64,000 bases of DNA from Nevskia sp. (GTDB lineage Bacteria; Pseudomonadota; Gammaproteobacteria; Nevskiales; Nevskiaceae): positions 372,001 through 436,000 of the forward strand of contig NZ_JAKFUM010000003.1 in the NCBI RefSeq assembly GCF_021732705.1. Reading direction: 5' to 3'. Each line of letters starts with the position of its first letter. The first letter of the stretch is position 1. A program made the position numbers and the translations under genes. This document shows, in pieces, positions 45,825 through 55,600 of the stretch. Under the pieces are notes generated by a model. That model made no database searches, was not told the origin of the DNA, and saw only the letters and a program-made list of their open reading frames with translations.

Positions 45825-47063
45825 CTACGGGGCTTTCCGGATGACGATGCGCGCGCCATCGCCGAGCTTCGCGAGGTCACCGACCGCCAGCGCATCGCCG
45901 GCGCTCAGTCCGCCGATCACCGTGTAGTCGCTGCCGGTCTTCGCGCCGAGCTTCACCGCGCGCCGCTCGACCGTCGTGCCCCTGACCAGGAACACCGCGC
46001 CCGTGTCGCCGGTGCCGAGCACGGCATCGGCCGGCACCAGCACACCGCTCGGCTTGGGCGCGCCTTCGGCCGGCGCATCGCTCAGGAACGACACGCGGGC
46101 GCCCATTTCCGGCAGCACGCGCTCGTCCTTCTCCTTGAACGCGACGCGCACCTTGACCGTCGCCTTGGCCCGGTCCGCGGTCGGAATCACCGCGATCACC
46201 GACGCCGGAATGGCCCAGTCCGGATAGGCATTGAGCTTGATCACGGCCGGCTGGCCGGACTTCACCCGGTTGATGAAGTTCTCGTTGACGTCGACTTCCA
46301 CTTCCAGCGAATCCATGTCGACCACGGTGCCGATGCCGGTGCGGGTGAAGCCGCCACCGGCCGACAGCGGCGACACGATCTCGCCGACCTGCGCCGCCTT
46401 CACCGTGATCACGCCGGCAAACGGCGCGCGCACCGTGGTGTCGTCGAGATTGCGCTGCGCCAGTTCGACGCCGCGCTGCGCGACCTCGACGTTGCGCTGC
46501 GTCGTCGCCAGCGACGCGCGCAGGCTGTCGAGCGAGGTCTGCGCCACATCCAGTTCCGCCGGGCTGATGAACTTCTGCTCCACCAGCCCCTTCCGGCGCG
46601 CGACATCGCGCTCGGCATTCGCCAGATTGACCCGCACCTGCTGCAGCTGCGCCCGCTGCGCCTCGAGCTGCGCCTGCGTCTGGTTCAGCGACGCCCGGAT
46701 GTTGGTGTCATCGAGCCGCGCGACCACCTGATTGGCCTCCACCCGGCTGCCTTCCTCGATCAACACCTCGGTGACCTTGCCCGTGACCTTGGCCGAGACC
46801 GTCGCCGCCCGTCGTGCCACGACGTAACCCGCGGCATCCAGCAGCGAACCACCAGCGGCAGCACCGCTGCCGGCAATCGCCCGCGCCGTCACCACCGTCA
46901 CCGGCACCCCCGGCGGGGGTGCGAACCAGGCATAGGCGCCGGCGGCCAGCGCGATCAGCAGCACCAGCACCAGCAGCCATTTCAGCCACGGCCGACCACC
47001 GCTTTCCGGTTCGTCGCTGCGATCGATACGGAGCTGGTTGAGCAATGCGGCTTTATCGTCCAT
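45825..47063 (-). CDS. Periplasmic adaptor (membrane-fusion) protein
   Basis: A 412-aa HlyD/MacA-like protein: N-terminal anchor (WLLVLVLLIALAAGAYAWF, about 30-48), a biotinyl-lipoyl half (SAKVTGKVTEVLIEEGSRVEANQVVARLDD), a long coiled-coil hairpin (about 115-195), the second lipoyl half (TTVRAPFAGVITVKAAQVGEIV) and beta-barrel/membrane-proximal domains. It is first in the exporter operon and links the inner-membrane ABC pump to an outer-membrane channel, which is not in the window. A TolC-type partner is expected from the family. Confidence 0.93.
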   Translation of the reverse strand: MDDKAALLNQLRIDRSDEPESGGRPWLKWLLVLVLLIALAAGAYAWFAPPPGVPVTVVTARAIAGSGAAAGGSLLDAAGYVVARRAATVSAKVTGKVTEVLIEEGSRVEANQVVARLDDTNIRASLNQTQAQLEAQRAQLQQVRVNLANAERDVARRKGLVEQKFISPAELDVAQTSLDSLRASLATTQRNVEVAQRGVELAQRNLDDTTVRAPFAGVITVKAAQVGEIVSPLSAGGGFTRTGIGTVVDMDSLEVEVDVNENFINRVKSGQPAVIKLNAYPDWAIPASVIAVIPTADRAKATVKVRVAFKEKDERVLPEMGARVSFLSDAPAEGAPKPSGVLVPADAVLGTGDTGAVFLVRGTTVERRAVKLGAKTGSDYTVIGGLSAGDALAVGDLAKLGDGARIVIRKAP

Positions 47064-47606
47064 AACCTGCGAAAGGGGTCAAAAAAAGGTGCAGCTAGCA
47101 TAGGGAGAAACCGGCCCGTACGCAGGCACCCAGGGCCGGTTTCCACCCGCTTCCAACGGCTTTCAGGATAGGAAATGCGGCCCGAGGGCAGCAGTTTCGT
47201 TCGTCACGAAGCCGGGTTGACGTTTGTCACCCCGAGCGCGCGGCAGACATCGCCCATCAGCGCTCGATCGATACCGGTCTGGTGGTGCCTGCCGGGTGCG
47301 TTCGCGCTGCCGGCACCGCGGCACGCAGCAAAGCGCTCTGCCCAACCGTCCCGCCGCGCTGGTCGCGGTGGGTGGCTCATTCGACCGGCAGATCGCCGCA
47401 GATCGAAGCCTCACCTTTCGTTCACAGCGAAGCGGTCCGTCGGCCGTTCGCCATGCCGGTGAATGCCGATCCGCGCGGCCCGCAAACACACGGCCTGTCA
47501 CGAGTCTTGCGTTAACATTTGTCAATCAAGCTGAGCGGAGCGGGATCCGCCAACGTTCTTCGGGAACCAGCGTCTGGCGGGGGCCGGGTTGAAAGCAGAC
47601 AAGCGT
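47064..47606. other. Divergent intergenic region with dyad and direct repeats
   Basis: A 543-bp gap between the exporter and the cyclase gene. An 11-bp dyad (GAAACCGGCCC 47107-47117 with GGGCCGGTTTC 47133-47143, 15-nt spacer) lies about 45-80 bp upstream of the adaptor start and could be an operator or leader hairpin. Two imperfect direct repeats, GTCACGA...TTGACGTTTGTCA (about 47203-47229) and GTCACGA...TTAACATTTGTCA (about 47497-47524), flank a 300-bp GC-rich segment. Open frames here have no ribosome sites or recognisable products. Confidence 0.6.
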
Positions 47607-49715
47607 ATGCCGAGCCGTCGCCTTGCCGCGATTGTCTTCACCGACATCGTCGACTACAGCGCGTTCGTTCATCGCGACGAACTGCTCGGCGAGCGGCTGC
47701 TGAACCGGCAGAAGGCGGTGGTGCGCGCCGTGGCGCCGCGCTTCGGGGGCATCGAGGTCAAGACCGGCGGCGACAGCTTCCTGCTCGAATTCGGCAGTGC
47801 GCTCGCGGCGGTGCAGGCGGTGATCGCGATCCAGCGCCGGCTGCGCGAGGAGAATGCCCGCGCCGCTGGTGATCCGCCGGTGGTGCTGCGCGCGAGCATC
47901 CATCTGGGCGATGTCGAGCATCGCGACAACGATGTCTACGGCGATGGCGTGAACATCGCGGCGCGCCTGCTGCCGCTATCGCCGCAAGGGGGCCTGAGCC
48001 TGTCCGGTGCGGTGCTCGGACTGGTGCGGCAGCGCTTCAATCTGGACTGGCGCTCGATCGGCTTTCCGAAGCTGAAGAACATCACGCATCCGGTCGAAGT
48101 GTTCGTCGTGGAAGCCGAAGGGCTGGACAGTGACGAAGCGGCCGCCGCCGCGCTGCCGGAAGCCGACAGCGTGGCCGAGGTGGACCGGCGCGCGCGCGGG
48201 TACACCATCGCCGCGATCGCGTTCGCGCTGCTGGCCCTGGGCGGCTACTGGTTCGGCGTGCATGGTGCGGCTACGTCATCGGCGCAGGACAGCGCGCGGC
48301 CACCGCCGCTGGCGCTTGCCGCTCGGCCGGCATCGCTGGAGAAGCTCGAGCGGGCGTCGATCGCGGTGCTGCCGCTGGTCAACCAGAGCGACGATCCGAA
48401 CAACGAATACTTTTCCGATGGCCTGACCGAGGAGCTGATCTCCGCCCTCGCGCAGGTGCGCGAGCTGCGCGTGATCGGCCGCAATTCCTCGTTCCAGTTC
48501 AAGAATCGCCCGTCCGATGCGCGCGTGGTCGGCGAGATGCTGAAGGTCGGCAACCTGCTGGAAGGCAGCGTCCGCCGGCAGGGCGATCGAGTGCGGATCA
48601 TCGCGCAGCTGGTCAACGCCGGCGATGGCAGCCAGGTCTGGTCGGAGACGTTCGACCGGCAGATCAAGGACATCTTCGCGGTGCAGGTCGAGATTGCGCA
48701 GGCGGTGGCCGAGGCGCTGAAGCTGAAGCTGATCGACAACGAGACGCACAGCGCCTCGCGCGAAGCGAACCTCAACGCCTACAACGCGCTGCTGCTCGGC
48801 AATTTCTATTACGAGCGCAACGACCGCGACAACTGGCGCAAGGCGATCGACTACTACGCGCAGGCGACACAGCTCGATCCCGCCTACGCGCTGGCATGGG
48901 CCAAGCTGGGCGCGACCTGGGGCCATCTCGCCGGCAACTACATGGCCGGCGACGAGGTGCGCGAGGCCTACGGCAAGGCCCATGCGGCGGTCGAGAAGGC
49001 GCTGATGCTCGATCCGGCACTGGCCGAAGGTCATGCCGCGCTCGGCTGGCTGCTGATGATTGCCGACCTCGATCTGGATGGCGCCGAACGCGAACTGCGC
49101 CGCGCGGTGGAACTGGCGCCGACCGAGGCGGGCCCCAAGCACCGGCTGGCCTATGTGCTCGGCGCGCTGGGCCGGCTCGATGATGCCGTGACGATGGTGC
49201 GGCGCGCATTCCTGCTCGATCCGCTGGGCTTCCGCGGCTACTACTACCTGTCCGTGTTCCAGATGGCGCAGGGCCGTTTCGACGATGCCGACGCCTCGGT
49301 GCGCAAGGCACTGGAACTGCAGCCGACCGCCGCAACGCAGTACCAGCATCTGGCGATGATCCAGATCATGCGCGGCCGCCCGGATGCCGCACTGCTCGAT
49401 GCGCTGCGCGAGCCGGATGACTACTGGCGCGACTACGCGATGGCGCTGGCGCGGCAGAAACTCGGCGACCAGGGCGCGGCCGATGCCAGCCTGCGTCAGT
49501 TCATCGATGCCCACACCCACGACGGCGCGTTCCAGATCGCCAGCATCTACGCGCTGCGACAGGAGCCGGACCGCGCGTTCGAATGGCTCGTCAAGTCGCT
49601 CGAAATGCGCGACCCGGCCGCGACCGGCGTGCGGCTGGATCCGTTTTTTGCGGCCTACCGCAAGGACCCGCGCTTCATTGCGTTCTGCCGCAAGGCCGGC
49701 ATCGGCGCAAGCTGA
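47607..49715 (+). CDS. Class III adenylate/guanylate cyclase with TolB-like and TPR domains
   Basis: A 702-aa membrane protein. An N-terminal cyclase domain (about 5-165) has metal-Asp motif AAIVFTDIVDYSAF, GGDSFLLEFGSALAAVQA and YGDGVNIAARLL, suggesting cAMP or cGMP synthesis. A single membrane helix follows (YTIAAIAFALLALGGYWFGV, about 200-220). Next is a TolB_N/FlgO-like domain (ASIAVLPLVNQSDDPNNEYFSDGLTEELISALAQV to GSVRRQGDRVRIIAQLVNAGDGSQVWSETFDR). Last come TPR repeats (about 400-690). Start ATG 47607 is preferred to TTG 47589. The input signal is unknown. A CRP-like site lies 5 kb away. Confidence 0.92.
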   Translation: MPSRRLAAIVFTDIVDYSAFVHRDELLGERLLNRQKAVVRAVAPRFGGIEVKTGGDSFLLEFGSALAAVQAVIAIQRRLREENARAAGDPPVVLRASIHLGDVEHRDNDVYGDGVNIAARLLPLSPQGGLSLSGAVLGLVRQRFNLDWRSIGFPKLKNITHPVEVFVVEAEGLDSDEAAAAALPEADSVAEVDRRARGYTIAAIAFALLALGGYWFGVHGAATSSAQDSARPPPLALAARPASLEKLERASIAVLPLVNQSDDPNNEYFSDGLTEELISALAQVRELRVIGRNSSFQFKNRPSDARVVGEMLKVGNLLEGSVRRQGDRVRIIAQLVNAGDGSQVWSETFDRQIKDIFAVQVEIAQAVAEALKLKLIDNETHSASREANLNAYNALLLGNFYYERNDRDNWRKAIDYYAQATQLDPAYALAWAKLGATWGHLAGNYMAGDEVREAYGKAHAAVEKALMLDPALAEGHAALGWLLMIADLDLDGAERELRRAVELAPTEAGPKHRLAYVLGALGRLDDAVTMVRRAFLLDPLGFRGYYYLSVFQMAQGRFDDADASVRKALELQPTAATQYQHLAMIQIMRGRPDAALLDALREPDDYWRDYAMALARQKLGDQGAADASLRQFIDAHTHDGAFQIASIYALRQEPDRAFEWLVKSLEMRDPAATGVRLDPFFAAYRKDPRFIAFCRKAGIGAS

Positions 49716-49804
49716 CCTTCGAGCGCTCCGCCGCCGGCGCAGTCGCCGGGCTGTAACACTCGCTCCCGATACTTCGCTGATCTGATCGGCATCGGAGCAG
49801 TGCC

Positions 49805-50701
49805 ATGGCGAAGGTCGCGAATCCGCAGAAGTCTTCCATCGGTCGTCCTGCCGGCGGCAAGGCCGACAAGGCCGAGCGCACGGAAAAGGTCGTGCACCGC
49901 TATCGCACGATCTGGCTGTCCGACATCCATCTCGGCACCGCCGGCTGCAAGGCCGAGTTCCTGACCGACTTCCTGAAGCGCAACGACTGCGAGACGCTGT
50001 ACCTCGTCGGCGACATCATCGACGGCTGGAAGCTGAAATCCGGCTGGTACTGGCCGCAGGAGCACACCAACGTGGTGCGCAAGATCCTGACCAAGGCCAA
50101 GCGCGACACCAAGGTGCTGTACGTGACCGGCAACCACGACGAGTTCCTGCGCAAGTTCGTCGACTACCGGCTCGAGATCGGCAACATCCAGCTGGTCAAC
50201 GAAGCGATCCACGAGACCGCCGACGGCCGCCGCCTGCTGATCCTGCACGGCGACTACTTCGACGTGATCACCCGTTATCACCGCTGGATCGCGCTGGCCG
50301 GCGATCTGGCCTACGAAACGATGATGCACTCGAACTACTGGTTCAACCGCCTGCGCGCGATGGCCGGGCTGCGCTACTGGAGCTTGAGCGCGTTCGCGAA
50401 GCAGAAGGTCAAGAACGCGGTCTCGATCGTGTCCAGCTTCGAGGAAGCGGTGGCGCGCGAGTGCAAGCGCCGCGGGCTCGATGGCGTGGTCTGCGGCCAC
50501 ATCCACCATGCCGAGATCCGCACGATCCACGGCGTGGAGTACCACAACTGCGGCGACTGGGTGGAGTCGTGCACGGCGCTCGCCGAGGACTTCAACGGCA
50601 AGATCTCGGTGATCCGCTGGGTCGAGATCGACCACCTGAACGAGCGCCCGAACATCGCGCAGCTGAACCGCGCGCCGCAGAAGCTCGCCGTCAACGCCTG
50701 A
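49805..50701 (+). CDS. LpxH-like UDP-2,3-diacylglucosamine diphosphatase family phosphoesterase
   Basis: A 298-aa calcineurin-like metallophosphoesterase. Motifs in order: LSDIHLGT (DxH), VGDIIDGW (GD), VTGNHDEF (GNHD), LHGDYFD (H) and VCGHIHHAEI (GHxH). The N-terminal 30 residues are a basic, disordered-looking extension. Homologues are annotated as LpxH-like lipid A enzymes, but this longer class (with WYWPQEHTNVVRKIL) differs from canonical LpxH (about 240 aa), so activity on UDP-diacylglucosamine is unproven. It overlaps the convergent GT-C-like gene by 11 bp. Confidence 0.85.
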   Translation: MAKVANPQKSSIGRPAGGKADKAERTEKVVHRYRTIWLSDIHLGTAGCKAEFLTDFLKRNDCETLYLVGDIIDGWKLKSGWYWPQEHTNVVRKILTKAKRDTKVLYVTGNHDEFLRKFVDYRLEIGNIQLVNEAIHETADGRRLLILHGDYFDVITRYHRWIALAGDLAYETMMHSNYWFNRLRAMAGLRYWSLSAFAKQKVKNAVSIVSSFEEAVARECKRRGLDGVVCGHIHHAEIRTIHGVEYHNCGDWVESCTALAEDFNGKISVIRWVEIDHLNERPNIAQLNRAPQKLAVNA

Positions 50702-52451
50702 TCGCGGACGCAGCGACGGGCGCCAGCACCGTCTCCGGCCGGATCGGGTTCGAGGCTTCCGGCATCGGGCAGCCGCGGTGATCGGCCGTGGCGAAGGTGA
50801 ACATCGCCTTGCGCGGCAAGGTGCCGACGAACGCTTCGAGTGCCGCCTGCAGCTTCGGCGCCGCTTCCGCGGATGTGGCGAAAAACGCCACCGGTGCCTC
50901 GATCGGGATCACCGACGGGTGGTCGAGCGTCAGGTTGCCGAGATGGCACCAGTCGTCCGGAACCATCGGGAACCACTTGGCGTAGATCATCGCCAGCTGC
51001 ACGTCGTGGGCGTCGATCAGCGGCGCGATCCAGTCCGCAGCATTGGCCGTGGCGTGGCTGCGGGCGATTCGGGCCGGTTCCGAGCCGAGACCCCAGAGGT
51101 CGAGCACGTAGTGGTCGCTGTGGTACGAGACGAGGCCCAGATCGTTCACGGCGACCGGCACCCGGGCATAGTCGTGCGCGAAACGGGCCATCTGGTACTG
51201 CTGTGAATAGACCTCGGCGGCGGCGGCCGGCGTCAGCAGCGTGGCCTGCATTTCCAGCGATCGGCGACCCGCCAGCACGGTGACGCTGGCAACGGCGGCC
51301 GTTGCCAGCCAGCGCCACGGCAGGGGCGTGTGGCCATTGGCACGGACCGGCGCCGGGCGGGTGGTCACCGGGTCGGAAGCCCCGAACAGCGCCCAGATCA
51401 CGATGGCGATGCAGACCAGCCGCGCGTAATTCTCGTAGCGGCCGAACCAGCCGTATCGCCCCGCGACCGCGTGCGCGCCGACGGTGCCGAGCGCCAGCAA
51501 GGCGAGCCACAGGCAGGTGATGACCGGCCTGCGCTGATCGCGCAGCCGCCAGGCCTGCACGGCGAGCAGTGTCAGGGTGGCGAGCAGCATCAGCAGCAGG
51601 CTCTGGCCGGCCTTCGACATCGTGGTCATGTCGAGGTTGGTCAGCGTGTTGGCGATGAAGCGCGAGAGGCCACCGCCTTCCAGACCATCGGCCACCAGCT
51701 GCGACTTGGTGGCCACCGACGACGGCAGCAGCGGCAGCCCCTGTATCCGCGCGAACAGCGCCCAGCCCGCAAGGCCCAGGCCGATGCCGCCACCGGCCAG
51801 CAGCGCCGCGCGCCAGCGCCGGACCGCGATCAGCAGCAGGATCGCGACGCCGGACAAGGCCAGCCCTTCGAACCGGATCAGCGGGCACAGGATGATCAGC
51901 AGTACCAGCAGGCGCGGCAGCAGATCACGCTCCAGCAACTGCACGCAGCCGGCGATGATGCCGATCGACAACGCAATGTGCAGCGAATGCTCGAGCCCGG
52001 TGAAGACGATGCCGAACAGGTTCAGCGCGCCGCCCAGCATCACGATGAAAGCGGCTTGAAACGCGGGATTCATTAATTGCGAACGCAGCGCCGAGGGAGC
52101 CGGAGGCACGGTCCCGGACGACATCGCCGCCAAGCCGGCGAGGTACCACAGCGACACGAGGGTCGCCGCCAGGCACAGCAGCAGCGGAACGTAGGCATGC
52201 ACCGCGGTGCCGGCAAACGGTGCCAGCAGGAACGGAAACAGGATCGAGGAGCTCGGCGCCGCCGGTTCGCCGATATTGACGCCGTAACCGCCGCGGGCGA
52301 TCAGCTCGCTGACACGGAGGTGGATGTAAGGGTCGTCCAGCGAATAGCGCAGGTCGCCGGTCTGCAGCACGATCAGCGTGCCCAGCAGGCCCATGATCGT
52401 CATGCCAGCCGCCGTGGTCAGCACGAACACAGTGCTGCGGTGGGTCTTCAA
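50691..52451 (-). CDS. Polytopic GT-C-like membrane protein
   Basis: A 586-aa protein with about 10-12 membrane segments and a C-terminal periplasmic domain of about 180 residues. The first loop has DDPYIHLRVSELIARGGYGVN, an acidic motif where GT-C glycosyltransferases carry their catalytic Asp. Other loop motifs are FTGLEHSLHIAL, LIRFEGLALSG and GRYGWFGRYENYARL. These resemble lipid-phosphosugar-dependent transferases of the mannosyl/arabinosyl type, but donor and acceptor are unknown. Signal-like N-terminus MKTHRSTVFVLTTAAGMTIM. A perfect CRP/Vfr-like site lies 89 bp upstream. Confidence 0.7.
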   Translation of the reverse strand: MKTHRSTVFVLTTAAGMTIMGLLGTLIVLQTGDLRYSLDDPYIHLRVSELIARGGYGVNIGEPAAPSSSILFPFLLAPFAGTAVHAYVPLLLCLAATLVSLWYLAGLAAMSSGTVPPAPSALRSQLMNPAFQAAFIVMLGGALNLFGIVFTGLEHSLHIALSIGIIAGCVQLLERDLLPRLLVLLIILCPLIRFEGLALSGVAILLLIAVRRWRAALLAGGGIGLGLAGWALFARIQGLPLLPSSVATKSQLVADGLEGGGLSRFIANTLTNLDMTTMSKAGQSLLLMLLATLTLLAVQAWRLRDQRRPVITCLWLALLALGTVGAHAVAGRYGWFGRYENYARLVCIAIVIWALFGASDPVTTRPAPVRANGHTPLPWRWLATAAVASVTVLAGRRSLEMQATLLTPAAAAEVYSQQYQMARFAHDYARVPVAVNDLGLVSYHSDHYVLDLWGLGSEPARIARSHATANAADWIAPLIDAHDVQLAMIYAKWFPMVPDDWCHLGNLTLDHPSVIPIEAPVAFFATSAEAAPKLQAALEAFVGTLPRKAMFTFATADHRGCPMPEASNPIRPETVLAPVAASAIRR

Positions 52452-52539
52452 GGCAGTCGCTCGTCCAGCATCGTGGCGTGAAAGTGTAGGGGGGCCGCGA
52501 AGCGCCCGATTCCGACCGTTTGCCGATCAGCCGCAATAC

Positions 52540-52555
52540 TGTGACGTAGTTCACA
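52540..52555 (-). promoter_or_regulatory. CRP/Vfr-type binding site
   Basis: The sequence TGTGACGTAGTTCACA is an exact TGTGA-N6-TCACA palindrome. A -10-like TACACT (minus strand, 52483-52488) would put the start of transcription at about 52476, and the site centre near -71, a normal class I position. No good -35 is present, as expected for an activated promoter. It probably controls the GT-C-like gene (start 52451); it also lies about 80 bp past the TIR-WD40 stop. Confidence 0.65.
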
Positions 52556-52633
52556 GGGACTGCGGACGACTTGTGATCGTGTCGGATTCATCGCCGAGCG
52601 CGAGCGCGCAGACGACTCGCATCCCACGAAGGC

Positions 52634-55600
52634 TTACGGCGCTGGCGTGCTCGCCAGTGCGGCACAGGCCTCGGCTTGCGGCTGATGCGCGATCAGGCGA
52701 TCACCGTCGATCCGCCAGGGTGACTTGCAGCGCAGGACCTGCGCAATTACATCGGGTGAGCGCGTCTCGTAGTGCAGATCCCACACTTCCGCATTCGACG
52801 GCTCGGCACCGCCTGTGACGACGACATGGCGCACACCAGGATCAAACGCGGCAGACCAGCGTGGGCCGCTGTCGCGGGTACGCAGAACGGCCAGTGTCTG
52901 GCCGCTAACCAGATCCCAGACCCGGGTCGATCGGTCGTTGCTGGCGCTGACCACGAACGCGCCGTCGTGACTGAAGGCCGCGCCGTAGCTGGCTGAGGTG
53001 TGTCCGATCATTCGATCGAACTGGCCAGTGGACCATCGCCACAGCAACAGTTCGCCGGTGGAGCCCGACAGCAATACCTGTTTGCCGTCAGGGCTCAGTG
53101 TGCCGTGGCGGAAGCCGCCGGGTCCGGCCAGCGGTTCGTCAACGCGGGTCAGCAAGAGGCCCGTCTGGGCGTCCCAGACTCTCGCCGTGGCGTCGACACC
53201 GGCAGTGACGATGCGGCGGTCGCCGTCGACGAAAAACGCCGTCGGGACCACGCCGGCGTGGCCTTCGAGCGCCAGCAGCGCCTTTCCGGTGAGGCCATCG
53301 AATACGCGGGGCACGCCATCGAGACCGGTGGTCACGAGCTTCCGGCCATCAGCGCTGAAATGGCCGTCGACGGCGGGTGCAGTCGGGCCTTCCAGCCGCG
53401 CGATGAGGCCGCCGTCGGCCACGTGCCATAGCCGGGGTTCGGTCCCGGCCACGGTCAGCAGGCGGCTGCCGTCCGGGCTGAACGCAAGACGGCGGACGAA
53501 ACGGTTGTGACCATCAAGCACGGCGCGCAGCGCGCCGGTTTCGACCTCCCAGAGGCGAGCACTGAGATCATCGCTGCCGGTGGCCACGGTCCGGCCATCT
53601 GGGCTGAACCGTGCGTAATTGACGGTCTTGGTGTGGCCGCGCAGCACGTGCAGCAAGGTTCCATCGGCAGCGTTCCACAGCCGGGCGGTGCCGTCGCTGC
53701 CCGCGGTGACCAGGACGTTTCCGTCCGGACTGTAGCCGCCGGCAAAGGTCTCGAACTCACTACCGGGCGTGATCGGCGCATCGTGCGGAAGACGCAGCGC
53801 TGGCGTCGTGTGGAAGCGCGTGGCGTCCCACAGCACAACGGCGCCGCCGATGCCTGCCGTGACCACGCGCTCGCCATCAGGGCTGAAGTGAATCTCGTTG
53901 ACTTCGCCGTTGTGCCCCTCCAGGGTCGCGATCATCCGCCGCTCGTCGATATCCCAAAGTCCCAGGCGCACCCGGTCGAGCCGGGCGATCAGCCACCGGC
54001 CGGCAGGATTCATGTCGCTTTTGCCGTTGGCGGGACAGTCACAGGTTGTGTGCAGCAACTGGTCGCCGCTCGCGAGATCCCAAACCGTGGTTCCGTCGGC
54101 TGCTTGCGTCATCAGTCGACGTCCGTCGGCCGACAACACATAGCGGCTGATTTTTCCGTCATGGCCACCGTAGGCATCGAGCAATGTGCCACGCTGACCC
54201 TCGTAGAGCTTGATCTTGCCCTTCTCATCGCTAGCGAGGATCCTGTCATCGTCGAGGCTGAGCGCGGCGAGACTCGTTCCCAGGCGACTGTCAACCTTGA
54301 GCAAAGGCCGGCCATCGGCGACACGCCAGATGCTGATGCGGGATTCGGCATCGGTGATCACCAGACGCTCGCCATCGGCGCTGAACGATGCGGTGCCGAC
54401 CCCGTTGACGGGTGCGGTCCACAGTCGCTCGCCGGTTTCGGTCTGATAGATCGACGCACGGCCGTTGCTGTCGATCAATGTCACGCGGTGGCCATTCGGT
54501 GAAAAGCTGCGAAACGCGGAGCCAAACTTGGTCGCGCTGGCACGCGCGTCCAGCTGCAACAGGAGACGGCCAGACGTCAGTTCGTACAGTTCGCTCTTGT
54601 CTGCTTCTTCGTTGAAAGGACGCTTGCCGCCAACGAGCAGAAACCGACCGTCACGGGAGGCCGTGGTGCCTAAATACTCAAACAGGTTCCCACTTCCCAG
54701 CGTCGCCTGTAGCTGGCCGGACGCCGCATCCCAAACTTTGACGTTGCCCCAGACGCTCAAGACGCGTTGGCTGTCGCGAAGCCAGCCGACACCGCCGGCC
54801 GCCTCATTGTCCTGATGAATGCGGATCGGCGAGAGCGGATCGACTTGTGCCATCGCCATGCCCAACAGCAGCCGAAGCGCGCGCGTGTCGTAGCCTTGGC
54901 TATAGGCCGCATTCAAGAACGTGGCAGCACTGGCAGGCTTGTTTGCCAGCAAGGCCTGTCGACCGGATTCGAACCAGCGGTCCAGTTGCGCCTGTCTCGC
55001 TTTCTCGGCCCGTTGTGCCTGCTCGATCTGCCAAAGCCCCGCGATACCGGCGATCAACGCCAGACTTCCTGCCGCGATCCGCAGTCGCCGCCAGAACTGC
55101 CGACGCCGCTCGCGCTGACGCAGTTCGTCATACGGCACATCCAGCAGGCCGGCGATCAGCTTCAGACGCGCTTCGGCCCGGCCGTCGCCGGAGCGACGCG
55201 CATCGGCGGCGATCGGCTCGACTGGCGTATCGCTGATCACGCCGTCGGCCGCCACGTGGCGCCGCAGCGCCAGTGGAAAGCATTCTTGTGCCGGATCATG
55301 GCCACCCGATGCTCCGGGCTCGCCGTCGATGATCAGCGCCAGCACCCGGTCGCTGCGGCCCAGTGACTTGAAGTACCGCACTTCCTCGTTGACCCAGCGC
55401 GACGCGGCCGAGCGCGGCGAGCAGATGACGATCTGATAGCGCGACTGACGCAGCGCTTCGTTGATCACGCCGCCCAGTTCGGCGGAACTCGACAGTTCAT
55501 CGCGATCCCTGAAGATCGGGAACAGCTTGCGCGGCAGCACGCCGGCACCGGTATCGCGGCCGACCAGATGGCGCGGCACGACGTAAGCTTCAAGCGACCG

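Noticed and set aside
47163-47525. 120-codon minus-strand frame between the exporter and cyclase genes
   Set aside because: No ribosome site, Arg-rich composition, no recognisable motif.
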